A stretch of 64,000 nucleotides of DNA, taken from contig MU839830.1 of the NCBI GenBank assembly GCA_030411725.1, forward strand, positions 248,001-312,000. Direction: 5' to 3'. Made by a program: the position numbers and the translations under genes. Source of the stretch: Echria macrotheca. Its lineage: Eukaryota; Ascomycota; Sordariomycetes; Sordariales; Schizotheciaceae. This document shows, one piece after another, positions 44,000 to 54,981 of this stretch (position 1 is the stretch's first letter; each line of letters starts with the position of its first letter). Below the pieces are notes generated by a model. It searched no databases, had not been told where the DNA came from, and was given only the letters and a program-made list of their open reading frames with translations.

Positions 44000-44013
44000 G
44001 GGGGGGGGGGGGG
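44000..44013 (+). repeat. G homopolymer run
   Basis: Fourteen consecutive G residues lie in the gene-poor stretch. Confidence 0.9.
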
Positions 44014-44657
44014 AGGATGATGGATACTCGGACGCTCGCTTCGTCTTTGACGAAGAAGAAGAAAGTATAAACCGATACTTGGGCGTACACGTCAACGGGG
44101 TCTTGGCCTGTGGGGAGTCTTGGGTACCACGATCTCGAAGTGTCAAAGAGGAAGAGGAGACGATAAAAGGGGAGTTCGTCGGATTCCCATGCCGATAGAA
44201 CTAGCTTTGTCCGTAACATAGAGGGGCAACGGAGATGTCTTGAACTGGATGGCTGGTTACCTAGTATGGTGGATTCGTATCGTCCTTTGCTGGCCGGATT
44301 CGGGGAGGAGTTTTGAGATGTGATGAAGGCTTACGGAGGTGGTGGAGGATGTTCTTGTGTCTACCTATCTAGGTTACCTTTTCCCTGAAGGTGTAGGTAG
44401 GTAAGTTTGTCTGTCGTGAGTCGATGAGGGAGAGTGGATTTCAACCACCAACACGTTGGAACGGGTATGATAGCTTGATAGGTAGGTATAGACTGCAAGA
44501 CACATAAAATATTTAACTACCTAGAATATCTGCCCTGGGTTTTTAGGTGATGGCCTGTCGGTGGTGAAAGGAGAAGGGCGCATTTCTCCTCTGGTGGGAA
44601 GACATCTGAGATCAAGCCGCCGCGTATCGACTCTTTGCTCTTGTTTGTCAACCCCAG

Positions 44658-44689
44658 GATCTGATCTGATCTGGTCTGGTCTGGTCTGG
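44658..44689 (+). repeat. Pentanucleotide tandem repeat (GATCT then GGTCT units)
   Basis: Three GATCT units are followed by three GGTCT units, so the two unit variants are each in one block, as expected from local expansion of a mutated unit. Confidence 0.9.
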
Positions 44690-45105
44690 CCTTGGTGTGT
44701 GGTGTGTGGTATTACTCCCCCCAATCTAGGTATTTTGCTCCGCGTCAACGCTGAGTGCTATAAATCCATTCCATTCATCTCACTCATTTCATTCCTTGTC
44801 TCAGCTGCGAACGGGGAGGAGGAGAGGAGAAAAAAGGAGAAGTCCCGTGGCAGAACTGGGCGACAATATAGACCTCCTCCCCTGGTGTCAAGTGTCTCCT
44901 CGCACGACGCAGAGGCTTCTTCTGGTACGATGAAAACCCCACAATGTTAGTAAACCCGTTTTTCTCTTTCCACCCACTGCCACTGCCTTCGTTACCTACC
45001 TACCTTACCTACCTATCCATGTGCAAGATCTTTATGTTTATCAGGATACCTATACATTCAACTGGAAGGATCGATCATTTCATAGCCTGAGCTCGCCCTA
45101 GGGAC

Positions 45106-45147
45106 GAGAGAGAGAGAGAGGGGAGAAGGGAGAGGGAGAGGGAGAGA
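45106..45147 (+). repeat. Polypurine (GA-rich) tract
   Basis: Forty-two uninterrupted purines, first alternating GA and then GGGAGA-like units. It is quasi-complementary to the polypyrimidine tract 24 bp downstream. Confidence 0.9.
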
Positions 45148-45170
45148 TCTAACGGTGGAGTCTTCTTGGT

Positions 45171-45203
45171 CCTCTCCCCTCTCCCCTCTCCCCTCTCCCC
45201 TCC
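45171..45203 (+). repeat. CTCTCCC-type polypyrimidine tandem repeat
   Basis: About four and a half units of a 7-nt CTCTCCC repeat, pyrimidine-only over its length. Confidence 0.9.
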
Positions 45204-45385
45204 CGGCGGGGTCAATCCAGGTAAGTAGACTTATCTTCACCCAAACAGTCTACCTTACCTAGCTGCTTTCGAACCGATAAATTACCAAGTTCTCTCATTC
45301 CTAGGGCCTGGGATATTGATATGGGTACAATACCTATCCCCCCCCCTATCGAGATAGCTACGATACTTAGCGAATCGACAAACGC

Positions 45386-45411
45386 CGGACGGACGGACGG
45401 ACGGACGGACG
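45386..45411 (+). repeat. GGAC tetranucleotide repeat
   Basis: Six perfect GGAC units, followed by a decayed GAAC unit. Confidence 0.92.
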
Positions 45412-45740
45412 AACGGCGTGTTGATGGTTGCAAAGGTACGATATTTTCCAAGGGGTGAATGGCCGTGGTGGATGGAATAAATACTTAGGAAATATTTGGG
45501 GTACTCAAGTTGATATACAATGGGCTGGGCTGGCATCTTCCTCCACTGTCGAGTGCCGTTGCTTTTTACCCAGCCAGGATACCCAAGAGAGAATATCTTT
45601 CTCGTTCACCACTCCACAACACCCCTCCCGCTTCCCCGGCCGTGCGACAACGTCCATCTCTCTCACAACTCAGACACTTAGACTAGGTCCATCGCAAAAC
45701 ATTATCATTAAACTCTCTCCCCAAAAAAAATTAGGTATCA

Positions 45741-48496
45741 TCACCTCCCAACCCCCCTCGCACCATCATCCGCCAACATCAGCCCCCATCCCCTCCCACT
45801 CCCACTCCCACTCTCCCCCCTCGACTCAAACCTAGCAACTAACCTCCTTACCTCCCGACTCCTATCAACAAAACCCCTATTATCCCCATCCTGCTGCGCC
45901 GCCGCCACCACCCGTGCCTCAATCCTCGCCCGATCCGCCGCCGAGAGCGCACACAGCGTCGCCATCGCCGATCCCGCCCCCTTGATCACGTCCACCCCCC
46001 AAACCGCCGTCTGGATCATGATGCCTATCAAAAACATATGAGAAACAAATATCTGGGCGGCGAGGAAGGCGAGCCAGGCCCAGGTGATGTGGACGTAGCT
46101 CTCGGCGGCTAGGACGGCGCCAGTTGCTGCTGATGAGGCGGGCGAGGAGGAGCGGATGCTGTAGATGGGGGATCATAATTAGATATATATATATTTGGAA
46201 GTCATGAAATGGGGAGATAGGTAATAAAAGAGAATCTGGTTGAGTTTCCGTGGGGATGTGGGTATGGTCATTGTGAAATGAGACAAAGAGAAAAACTCAC
46301 GAGTTGGTCAGGCTGGTCGCGATATTCCCCGACATATTCGCAATCACCGCCCTCAGCTCCTCCTCGGTATACACCACATTCAGCCCCTCGCTAGTCTTAC
46401 TCTCGAACATGGCCGACCCAAACGCATAGCTGGTAGGCGTGCGGCCCGCCGGCTGTGACCTGAACGCATACGAGTACGTGCCCGCAAACAATTCCGACAT
46501 GTACGTATTCAGCTGCCGCACGTCGTCCCTCCGCACCACGTACTCCCCGTCGTCATGGAGCGCCCTCAGAACCACGGCATCACTCGCGGAATCCGCTACC
46601 GACGCAGCCGATAGAATAGTCGACGAGTTGACGAGCGCCGTGCTCGATAACCCCCTCGTCACGGTCGCCGAGTACGTGTTGACGCAAAAGTGCCACAGGA
46701 CTTCAACCGCCCGAAAGACATGTTCTTCTATACCCGCTCTCGGCAGCGTCTGGTTCGTGTAGACGACAAATATATTGGCAATACCACTGGTGGTCCGGCC
46801 GTCCAGCTTGGAAAACCCAAGGCTCTCGGTCGTGGGCAGAAAGTTTTCGCTCCCCTGGCTGCCTGCTACGACGGGTGGTAGGGGTGCCGAGATGTTGAGA
46901 TTATACGTGGACACGCCGCCGAGCAGAAAGGCCCCGCTAGGAAGGGTAGCATTCCGAAAAGATATCTGTAGTTCTTGGCCGTTGACCAGACCGATGCCGG
47001 AGGCGACGGAGCTCCTCACGGTTTCGTTGGAGACGCTGAGTTTGTCGGTGATATCGGCCGTAGCGGCGCAGACGGCCAACGAGTTGAAGTCTGACCACTG
47101 GCAGTCGCCCGAACTGCAAATCGGCGGCACGGCCGGCAGTTGCTCGTTTGTCGGGTGGTAAATGCCCAGCTGGACGGACTGTCGCTCGCGGGTGTCGAGT
47201 TCGCCTGGAATAGTTTTTAGTGCGCTATCCCGACCGCCTGCCTGCTGTGAGTGGCTTACCGGAAGAAAAGGAGTGAGAGTATAGTTCGCTTCTTGGTGCC
47301 GTGGCGATCCCCGTGCCCGCAACGGATCGAGTTGGGTAGCTGATGGTGCCCTGTGTAAGTGGTGATGTTGCGAAAGACGTCAACAATGCCACTGCGGCGG
47401 ATACCCCCATAAATCTCCCCTTTCCTTTCAAGATGAACTTTGCGTTCGCGATCGGTCCTCTCCCGACATCGTCAAACGTCTCAAAATCCGCGAGTGGTCT
47501 CTGACCTCGGGCGAACCAATTCCATTTCAGCTGCGCTAGACCTTCCGTCAGGGGCACGACGAGCGAGACGCGGCAAATGGCTTCCATAAAGGCGACGAGC
47601 ATGTTGAGCGAGATAGGCAGCGGCCACTCCGGGAGACCGCGTCCATCATACATCCGCAGCACCGCGATCATGGCGGAGAAGCAGAGAATGCTGAGCAACA
47701 GCCAGAAAATTTCGGGAGCCCAGGCGACGAGCGTCCCGATGAAGCCGCCCCTCCGGGTCGCAACCACTTCACCGGCACCCCCGTCCAGCACTCCGCCGGC
47801 CCCTGCTGAAGGGTTCGCCTTTTTCCTCCGTCGGTTTCGCTGTCGATCCCAGGACCGCCGTGCTTTTCTGTTGAAGCCCTCTGGAATGGTAGGAAGCGTG
47901 TCGTTTCGCGAGAGACCCGTCATCTCGACTTCGTCTTTCGGCTCGTTGTCGGTATCTAGATAATCAATATCTTGGTAGTGCATAAAGGGCATGCGGCAAC
48001 GACTGGAGGGTTCCGCTTGCTGGACTGGAGGCGCCGGCCTGATTTCGTCCGCCGGAGCAGGCCCGTACGAGGTTATCGTCGGACCATGGCCCGGGAGGTT
48101 GGCGCGTGCTCGTGCCTCGGCCAGTTCGCGCTGTACGAGGCTCCCGCCGAACGCGAAGGGCGCCGTCGGGCTGGTGTTGTCGACGGCGGAGGCGACTGTT
48201 TGGGGTGGAACTGGCTCCTCGAGATAAACCGTTGGGTTGACCCCGATGTCCCAAAGCTCGGGACTGCCGGGAATAGGGGGACTGCCGAGGACTGGACTAG
48301 CTGCCGTGGTTGATGCGGTGTCTACGGCGGCTCGGGAGCTCTGCGCTATCGTCGGTAGGTCTTTGTCCTCGAGGTAGTCGAGCCTCGGGTCACCTTCTAT
48401 GTTGTGACCCTCCCGATCTCGATGGATCGAGCTCGCAGGCGAGACATTATAGTCGCCGCCCGCGCCGGCCTGAAGGCCCGGACGCAGTTGTGCCAT
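45741..48496 (-). CDS. DUF3176 multispan membrane protein
   Basis: Exons 47260-48496, 46301-47204 and 45741-46158 (introns 55 and 142 nt, GTAAGC...CCAG and GTGAGT...ACAG) give 852 residues. The N-terminal 230 residues are disordered, ending in a basic patch (RQRNRRRKK). The family core begins with membrane segments (WAPEIFWLLLSILCFSAMIA, then a span around PISLNMLVAFMEAICRVSLV) and the hallmark GLAQLKWNWFARGQRPLADF followed by ETFDDVGRGP. A large, probably extracellular region with sequons and Cys residues follows (ICSSGDCQWSDFNSLAVCA), and a last membrane helix around HITWAWLAFLAAQIFVSH. The start is the ATG at 48496. DUF3176 proteins are plentiful in filamentous ascomycetes and have no known function. 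The C-terminal 60 residues are the least certain part. Confidence 0.88.
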
Positions 48497-50911
48497 AAAC
48501 ACGCGGAACTGAACCGGGAAGACGAGAGTGACGAGGCAAGGGCGAGTTGAGCCCGGGCTGGCTGGCTGGCCCTCTGGGATCCAGCCTCTGCTGTTTACTC
48601 TCGAGGGAGAGAGTGGGAAGCGCAGAGCCTCATGGCTAGTAGGGTTGGAGAAGCGGCGGGTGCGCGGCGAGGAGCATTCTCGACCTGGTAGAGCAAATAC
48701 CGGCCAAATTGTCCCTCAATGGCAGTCACAGCGGCAACTGGAGAATGGGGGAGGTCCTCGCTGCACTAATGAAGCAGGGAGTGAGCGAGTAAATTGCCTG
48801 TGTAAGATGGCTATCGCCTTATTCAACCACACGTAAACGCTACCGCAACCAGGGCTTATTGTGCTATCCTGGTTCCATGTCTGGGCAGCGGGGACCGTGT
48901 TCTCCTCCGGATCCAGCCCGGGCCGTCACATCGGTATCATAGAGGATGCCATGGCGACATCGAGCCCTGGGCAGCTGGCCCTAGGTAGGGACTCTGCTTG
49001 TTCTCCTGAGTCTCCCGGCGGGACTCCGACCTGTCGACGCAGTCAACCGATCCTGCAATTGGCCGGCCCAGCACATGGTGTCTCGATGGCGCTCAATGGC
49101 TCGCAGGAGTTTCCATTGAGCTGGATCGGGCCGCCGTGCGAAGCGGGTGAGAAGTCTGAATCCCTGCTGCTCGGATTTGGCTGCGGAGTTGGAAGGAAGC
49201 GTTGTCGAATGGCGGGCCGAAGAATGCTGCTGCCTGAGAGCGCGACACACGCCTTTCGAGATTGGCCGTGGCCAGACTCGGGGTCAATGGCACCCAGGTG
49301 GGGCGTCCGGGAAAAGTCAAGACGACGATGAGGTTTTAAACATGTCGCAGAAGAAGCGTCTGTTCGTTTTAGTTAATTTGATTAGTTTAGGGTTGTGCAG
49401 TGGAAGCAGGTGCGAAGAAGACATCGAGACTTGGGGTGGGGAGACCCACACTCGACGACATGCCGAGAACAACGATCGCTGTGCTCTTATTCCCGGCACT
49501 GCCTGGTTTTCCTTCGTCTGATGTTTTAGAGGCTGGTTCGGAGAAATCTAATTCGAGAAATCCAGTGTAAACCGAACATCAGCGACGCAATAGCCACATG
49601 CCGACGATGAGGTCGCCGAGACGGCACAACGGCGGATTCAGTGCTCGAAAATCCATCACGACTTGGGTTCCGACTGTCTTTTTTTCCAACGCTCGAGGGC
49701 TTCAGTGCCCCATAGTCTGATATTTCTGGGCCTGTGGCTAGCTTGGGCGGTGGCCTTGCATCCGCCATCGTCGAGCTATTATCGCTCATGATGAGACGGG
49801 CTTTTAGCTAGCGCTTGACTAACACTTGGCCCCAACAGCGGACATCTGTAGATGGACCGGCTAATAAAGACTAAAAAGAGTCAGCGTTACAGACCGTGAT
49901 ACAACTATGTAAGGTACCTATGCAGTTGGTGCTGACTGCCGATGTCGATATTGATCCCAACCCCCACTTCCATGTCCTCCGAAAGACAGGCTGGCCGTGT
50001 AAGCCGCCGACGGTCTGGATCCGGCTCACCAAGGTCGGGGCCGGTATTCCGTATGGGCTCCAAGTCTGTGCCTGTGCAAGGTTACCCAGAACACGCCAAC
50101 GATGTTGCGCAGAAATGCAGTGCAGAATACAGCTGCTGGGAGCAAAGGTGGTGTTTTTGACTCCTGATGAATGTCGGAAGCCGTCCGGCGCAGCGAATCG
50201 GGCCAATCGCCTGCAGCCATCAATAGTGGGTGCGACCGGTCGGGAGCCCGAGAGGGGGGCCCGGTCCGTTGCACCACGGCCGATCGCGGTCTTGGCCCCG
50301 CCCAACCACATTTGACGCAGCGCACCACACGCTGATGTCACCGGGCCCTCCCGATCCGGCTCCAAGTAGAATTAGGTCATACATACTCCGGGGAGCCGCA
50401 TCACGTCGTTGTGGCAGCAAATTTTCGCGCTGCAGGACTCATAGATGCAAGTCGTCCGCTGCTAGTGTCGCCGACTATCGACTGCGGATTTCCTATAAGA
50501 ACGCCCAAAGGAACGCAAAGGAAGCGACAGAAGCGGCAATCCAAGCCCGATTCGGCCTTTACGCTCAGCCCGGTCAAGCCCGGTGAACCCCGATCGAGCT
50601 TATCGACGCTGCAAATCCCGCCAAGCCGATGCCGGTTGGCACGATAAGAGGGGGGCGAATTTCGTCAATCGACTGCCGCCGCAAACACGCCTCTGCGTCG
50701 AAACCACTTGCCTTCACCATCTTGACTCTTCTTCATCGCAATTTTTTTTCCCTCACAACTCTGCTTTGTTTTTTCCTTCGCCCCCGACCGTTTCCAACAG
50801 CTTTTTGATCAATCGCGCGGTTTCGCGCCACGACTCGATCTCGACCTCTTTTCTTTTGTCATTCATCTGGTTTCTCAGGGTCGGCGCGCAGTTGGCGCAA
50901 TTCATTCCAGG
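48497..50911. other. Long divergent intergenic region
   Basis: 2.4 kb upstream of the DUF3176 gene (minus) and the zinc transporter (plus). The plus-strand end is a T/C-rich leader typical of fungal promoters. A minus-strand ATG-initiated frame of 87 codons at 49526-49789 is the only candidate small gene, and it shows no recognisable domain (see findings). Confidence 0.5.
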
Positions 50912-52710
50912 ATGGCCTGGTCCAAGACGACGCGCATCAAGGTGATGCTAGCCATCGACTTCCTCTTCTTCGTCATCGAACTGTCGGTCGGGTTTTGGGT
51001 GCACTCGCTTGCACTGATGGCCGATGCCTTCCATATGGTAAGAATATCGACCTGCCTAGATTCGTTCGGCACTGACGGAAATAGCTAAACGACATCATTT
51101 CCCTGGCGGTTGGCTTATGGGCTGTCTCGATCTCCAAAAAGGCTACAACGGTTCAGTACACCTACGGCGTAAGTTTTCTCGCGGATGGGATGGGCGCGCC
51201 AGACGGTGCTGACATGATACAGTGGCAACGAGCCGAGATCCTTGGTGCCTTCTTCAATGCAGTGTTTTTGATCGCCCTTTGCGTATCCATCATCCTCGAA
51301 GCTGTCACTCGACTCCTCGATCCCCCCGAAATCACGAACGCGCAGCTCATTCTGATCGTCGGCTCCGTCGGCCTTGCTTCGAACATCGTTGGATTCTTCG
51401 TCCTGGGCGGACACGGGCATTCCCATGGACCCGAGGGCCACGGACACGAGGAAGACGGACACGAGCACGACGGCCACGCTCACAGGCGATCCGACAGCAC
51501 GTTTTTGGTGGAGGAGGGTCGTGCTGGGTATGCGGTGGACGAGAATGGCCCGGCGGTCGACATCCTACCAGAAGTTGCCGTGGCGCGACTCACGGCCGGG
51601 CCGCCCGAGACACCACCGCGACATATAACATTCGATCACGAAAGTTCTCGGTCGGACCTGGAGCGAAGCGCGAGCCGGGCATCCAGGGGAAGACGGACAC
51701 CAGCGGGATCTCGGCACAGTCGCTTCACTAGCATTGACGACATCAGCATTCATCCCGCCAGTTTCCGCCAGGATATTATGGATGCTTGCCAGCCGCAACC
51801 GGAAGATGAATCTAGCAGCGACAGCAGCGCGGAGGATAGCGTCACCACGCCGACAGAGCAGATGCCGGGAGAAAACGCTCCGCTTCTCAGCAGTCAGAAT
51901 AGCAAGGTGACGTACGGAGCGTATGGGACGCGGTCCACTACGCAACGAGGGCGCAGGAATTCCGGGATTCATGACTCGCATAACCACAGCAAACCTAAGG
52001 GGTCAAGCGGGAAGAGTCACGGACACAGCCACGGGGACATGGGCATGAACGCCATGATTCTTCATGTCATTGGTGACGCGCTGGGAAATGTTGGAGTAAT
52101 CGTGACAGCGCTCATCATTTGGCTGACGGACTGGCCGGGCAAGTTTTATGCCGATCCGGCCGTGTCGCTCTTCATCACACTGATTATCCTGAAATCGGCC
52201 ATTCCGCTGACGATAACGACATCGCGGGTTCTTCTGCAGGCCACGCCCAACGGCATCGATGCGCAGCAGGTCAAAGAGGATATCGAATCGCTGCCGGGCG
52301 TGGAAGCCTGTCACGATGTCCACATCTGGCAGCTGTCGGACACAACGATTGTTGCGTCTATGCACGTGCGGGTCAAGTTTCCAGTGTCGGACAAAAACGG
52401 CGAGCAGTTCATGGAGCTGTCGAGAAGGGCGCGGCGGTGCTTCCACGCGTACGGCATCCACAGCGCGACGATCCAGCCGGAATTCTGGACGGGCAGTGAG
52501 ACTGGTGTTCTGGGGGATGGCGCGCTCGACCAGCTTGACGGGGCCCCGCCGGTGGCGCCAAGCGGGGACGAGGTGTGTCTGCTCGAGTGCGTGGAAAACT
52601 GCACGGCGACGAGCTGTTGTACCATGACCAAGGCGAGGCCGGGGAGCAGCCGTTCGGGAACGGCTAGTGCGCACTCGGAGGGTGCGGACCATGGGCACGA
52701 CCACCATTAG
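50912..52710 (+). CDS. ZRC1: Cation diffusion facilitator zinc transporter (Zrc1/Cot1 type)
   Basis: Exons 50912-51037, 51085-51168 and 51223-52710 (47- and 54-nt introns) give 565 residues. Transmembrane helix 2 has the metal-site pattern HSLALMADAFHMLND (H31, D38, D45), completed across intron 1. The matching site in helix 5 is HVIGDALGN (H351, D355). Two His-rich cytosolic stretches follow the CDF pattern: GHGHSHGPEGHGHEEDGHEH near 140-165 and SGKSHGHSHGDMG just before helix 5. The long acidic/Ser loop between helices 4 and 5 is typical of the fungal Zrc1 group. The C-terminal ferredoxin-like domain (VEACHDVHIWQLSDTTIVAS) is followed by a Cys cluster (CLLECVENCTATSCC) that may bind metal. 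By homology it exchanges Zn2+ or Co2+ for H+ at the vacuolar membrane. Confidence 0.96.
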
Positions 52711-53260
52711 CGGCGGTGTGCGTTTTTGTGACCAGTAGGCTTTTTGTGAGCATGGTAAAGCAGGAAAGGCAGGCAATGGAGAGTGTGTACATTAGCTAGC
52801 GGTGTTGGGGGCTTTTGGGTTCTGCAGCAGCAGCATATCTGCATTGCATACGGCGTTGAGGCTGGCCATGAGGCCACTGCGGTTGTTTTGTTCTGGAGGG
52901 AGCGGGTAGCTCAGGTAGTATTGTAATGGAATATGGAATACGGTTGTATGGAAGTCTGATTCCTGATTCAAGATCCAGGGTTAGGGGATCAGTGATCGGT
53001 GCTCCGCTGCAGCTTATCTCCGACGACCTGCATCGGTGTGTGAGAGTGAGTCGCCGCCGAATGACACAAGCACTTCCGACCAGTCGGGTTTGGCGATTGA
53101 GATGCAAGATTGGCCGGTCCACCACACAGCTCGCTGTCTCGGACTATCAAAGACATAAATCTTGGCTATTTCCCTTTTCCACTTTCAGCTCACTCTTTTT
53201 TTTTTCCCCAGTCAGTGGTTCAGTGAAGAGAAGAAGTGAGACGGTGAGCACTGAGACAAG
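52711..53260. other. Intergenic region
   Basis: This is the 3' flank of the zinc transporter and the promoter of the F-box gene. It ends in a pyrimidine-rich leader (T-run near 53199). Nothing else was seen. Confidence 0.5.
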
Positions 53261-54981
53261 ATGAACAACAACCACCCCTCCGGCTCCTCCGGTGGTCAGC
53301 CTTCGTCCAACCCGGAACTCGACTCGTTCCGCGAACAATGGCGGGCCGAAGTCCGCGCGCGACATCCCCATCCCCATTCCCAGGCCCAGGCCCAGGCCCA
53401 GCAGGCTGGGCTTTCTTCTTCTTCGCAGAGAAATGGTGAGGGGAGTAGTGGTGGTGGTGGAAGGGATGGAGCGGGTCAAGGGGGCCCGCGTAAACCGCCG
53501 CCGCCGCCTACGAAACGACCACCCGGCGGCGCTGATCGGGATGAGGATTATTACGTCCAGCCCAGGGCGTTTGATGAACAACATCCCACGACACTTACTG
53601 CCACGGGGACTGTCGCGGGGAAGGCGGTGAGTAGTGGGACGGAACCGGTTACGGCGCTGGAGCACTACGAGATGGCGGTTGAGCGGGAGGCGGCGGGGAA
53701 GCTGGGTGATAGTTTGCGGTTGTATCGCAAGGCTTTTCGGGTATGTTTTCCTCTTTTTTTCTTTCCTTTTTTTACGGGTACTAAATAGGGGCGGATACCT
53801 AGATGGACGACGCGGTCGATCAGCAGTACAAGAATAAACACTTCCCCAAGCCGGCGCCGAAACCACCTGCTCCAGTCACGACGGCAGGGCCGGTTGTGGA
53901 GGGGGTGGGAGCAGCAGCAGAACCGCAGTCCGTCAAGGACCTGATCGCCAGCTTCGCCGGGTTGGGTATCGAACCGTCACCGCCCATGATCGAGGGCACC
54001 CCGCCGCCGCCTTGTCCCATCGCGCACATGCCGCACGAGATCCTGGTGTTTATTTTGTTGGAGGTCGCCGCGCTGGATGTGGGCGACTTCGTGCGGCTGG
54101 CGCAGGTGTGCAAGCGGTTTGCCTATCTCGTCGCGACCGAGGACCGCATCTGGCGCCGCGTGTGTCTGGGCAGCCAGTTTGGGTTTGGGGGGATGCATTA
54201 CCACTGGCAGCAGCAGGTCGCGTGGGGCGCGCTGACCTGGGATGATCTCGTCCGCGAGGCCGAGGGGAATAATGGTCCTACGGAGGAGGGGGAGGAGGCA
54301 GTCGACAAGATCCCCGCCTCGGCGTTGGCGCTGAGGCAGAGGGCCGAGAGGCATGCCGTCGAGAGCGAGGCGGCCACGCTGAGGCTCTACCGGTCTCTGT
54401 ACAAAAGCTCGTGGCAGCGCATGTTTCGGCTCCGGCCCCGGGTCCGGTTCAACGGGTGCTACATCAGCACGGTCAACTACATCCGCGCGGGCATGGCCAA
54501 CGCCAACTCGGTCACGTGGAACAGTCCGGTGCATATCGTCACGTATTATCGGTATCTGCGCTTCTTCCGGGACGGGACGGTCCTGTCGCTGCTCACGACG
54601 GCGGAGCCGGCGGATGTGGTGCATCATGTCACGCGGGACGCGGCCGCGCTGCATGCCGGCGGCGCGCATCCGCACCTGCCCGGGGTGGTGATGCAGTCCG
54701 CGCTGAGGGGGCGGTGGCGGCTCGCGCGGAACGGGAAGGACGACGAGGAGGGCGATCTCGTCGTGGAGACGGAGGGGGTGAGCAATTACATCTATCGGCT
54801 GGATCTGTCGCTGAGGAGTGCGGGGACCAAGGGGGGGACGGGGACGAGGAATAATAAGCTGGTCTGGAGGGGGTTTTATTCGTATGACCGGCTGAGGGAC
54901 GATTGGGCTGAGTTTGCGCTCAAGAATGACAAGCCTTTCTTTTTTAGTCGGGTGAGGAGTTATGGGGTTTTGGGGGCCTGA
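53261..54981 (+). CDS. F-box protein of the FBXO9/Hrt3/Pof7 type
   Basis: Exons 53261-53740 and 53803-54981 (62-nt intron, GTATGT...CCTAG) give 552 residues. The N-terminal 110 residues are disordered with HPHPHSQAQAQAQQ and polyproline. A TPR-like helix pair (ALEHYEMAVEREAAGKLGDS, then LRLYRKAFRMDDAVDQQYKN, joined by the splice) precedes the F-box at about 232-275: IAHMPHEILVFILLEVAALD followed by FVRLAQVCKRFAYLVATEDR. The C-terminal domain (FRLRPRVRFNGCYISTVNYI, YYRYLRFFRDGTVLSLLTT, and a final FYSYDRLRDDWAEF) is the beta-rich substrate-side domain of the FBXO9/Hrt3 family. It should be a substrate adaptor of an SCF (Skp1-cullin-F-box) ubiquitin ligase; the target is unknown. Confidence 0.92.

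Larger units (their letters stand above)
39881..45740. other. 5.9-kb gene-poor stretch rich in simple repeats
   Basis: This runs from the start of the caspase-like gene (minus) to the 3' end of the DUF3176 gene (minus). Many open frames of 60-160 codons occur on both strands, but they overlap each other, lack recognisable motifs and often cross repeats. The first 3 kb are GC-rich with tandem-like CGCCAATC words near 41005-41040. From 43.9 kb on there are a G-run, pentanucleotide, GA, CTCTCCC and GGAC tracts and many CCTAGGTA/TACC words. A long promoter, non-coding RNA or a gene of many small exons cannot be excluded. Confidence 0.5.

Noticed and set aside
45190..45420. Telomere-like or CRISPR-like arrays among the simple repeats
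   Set aside because: The units are 4-7 nt, not TTAGGG, and there are no spacers; they are ordinary micro- and minisatellites.
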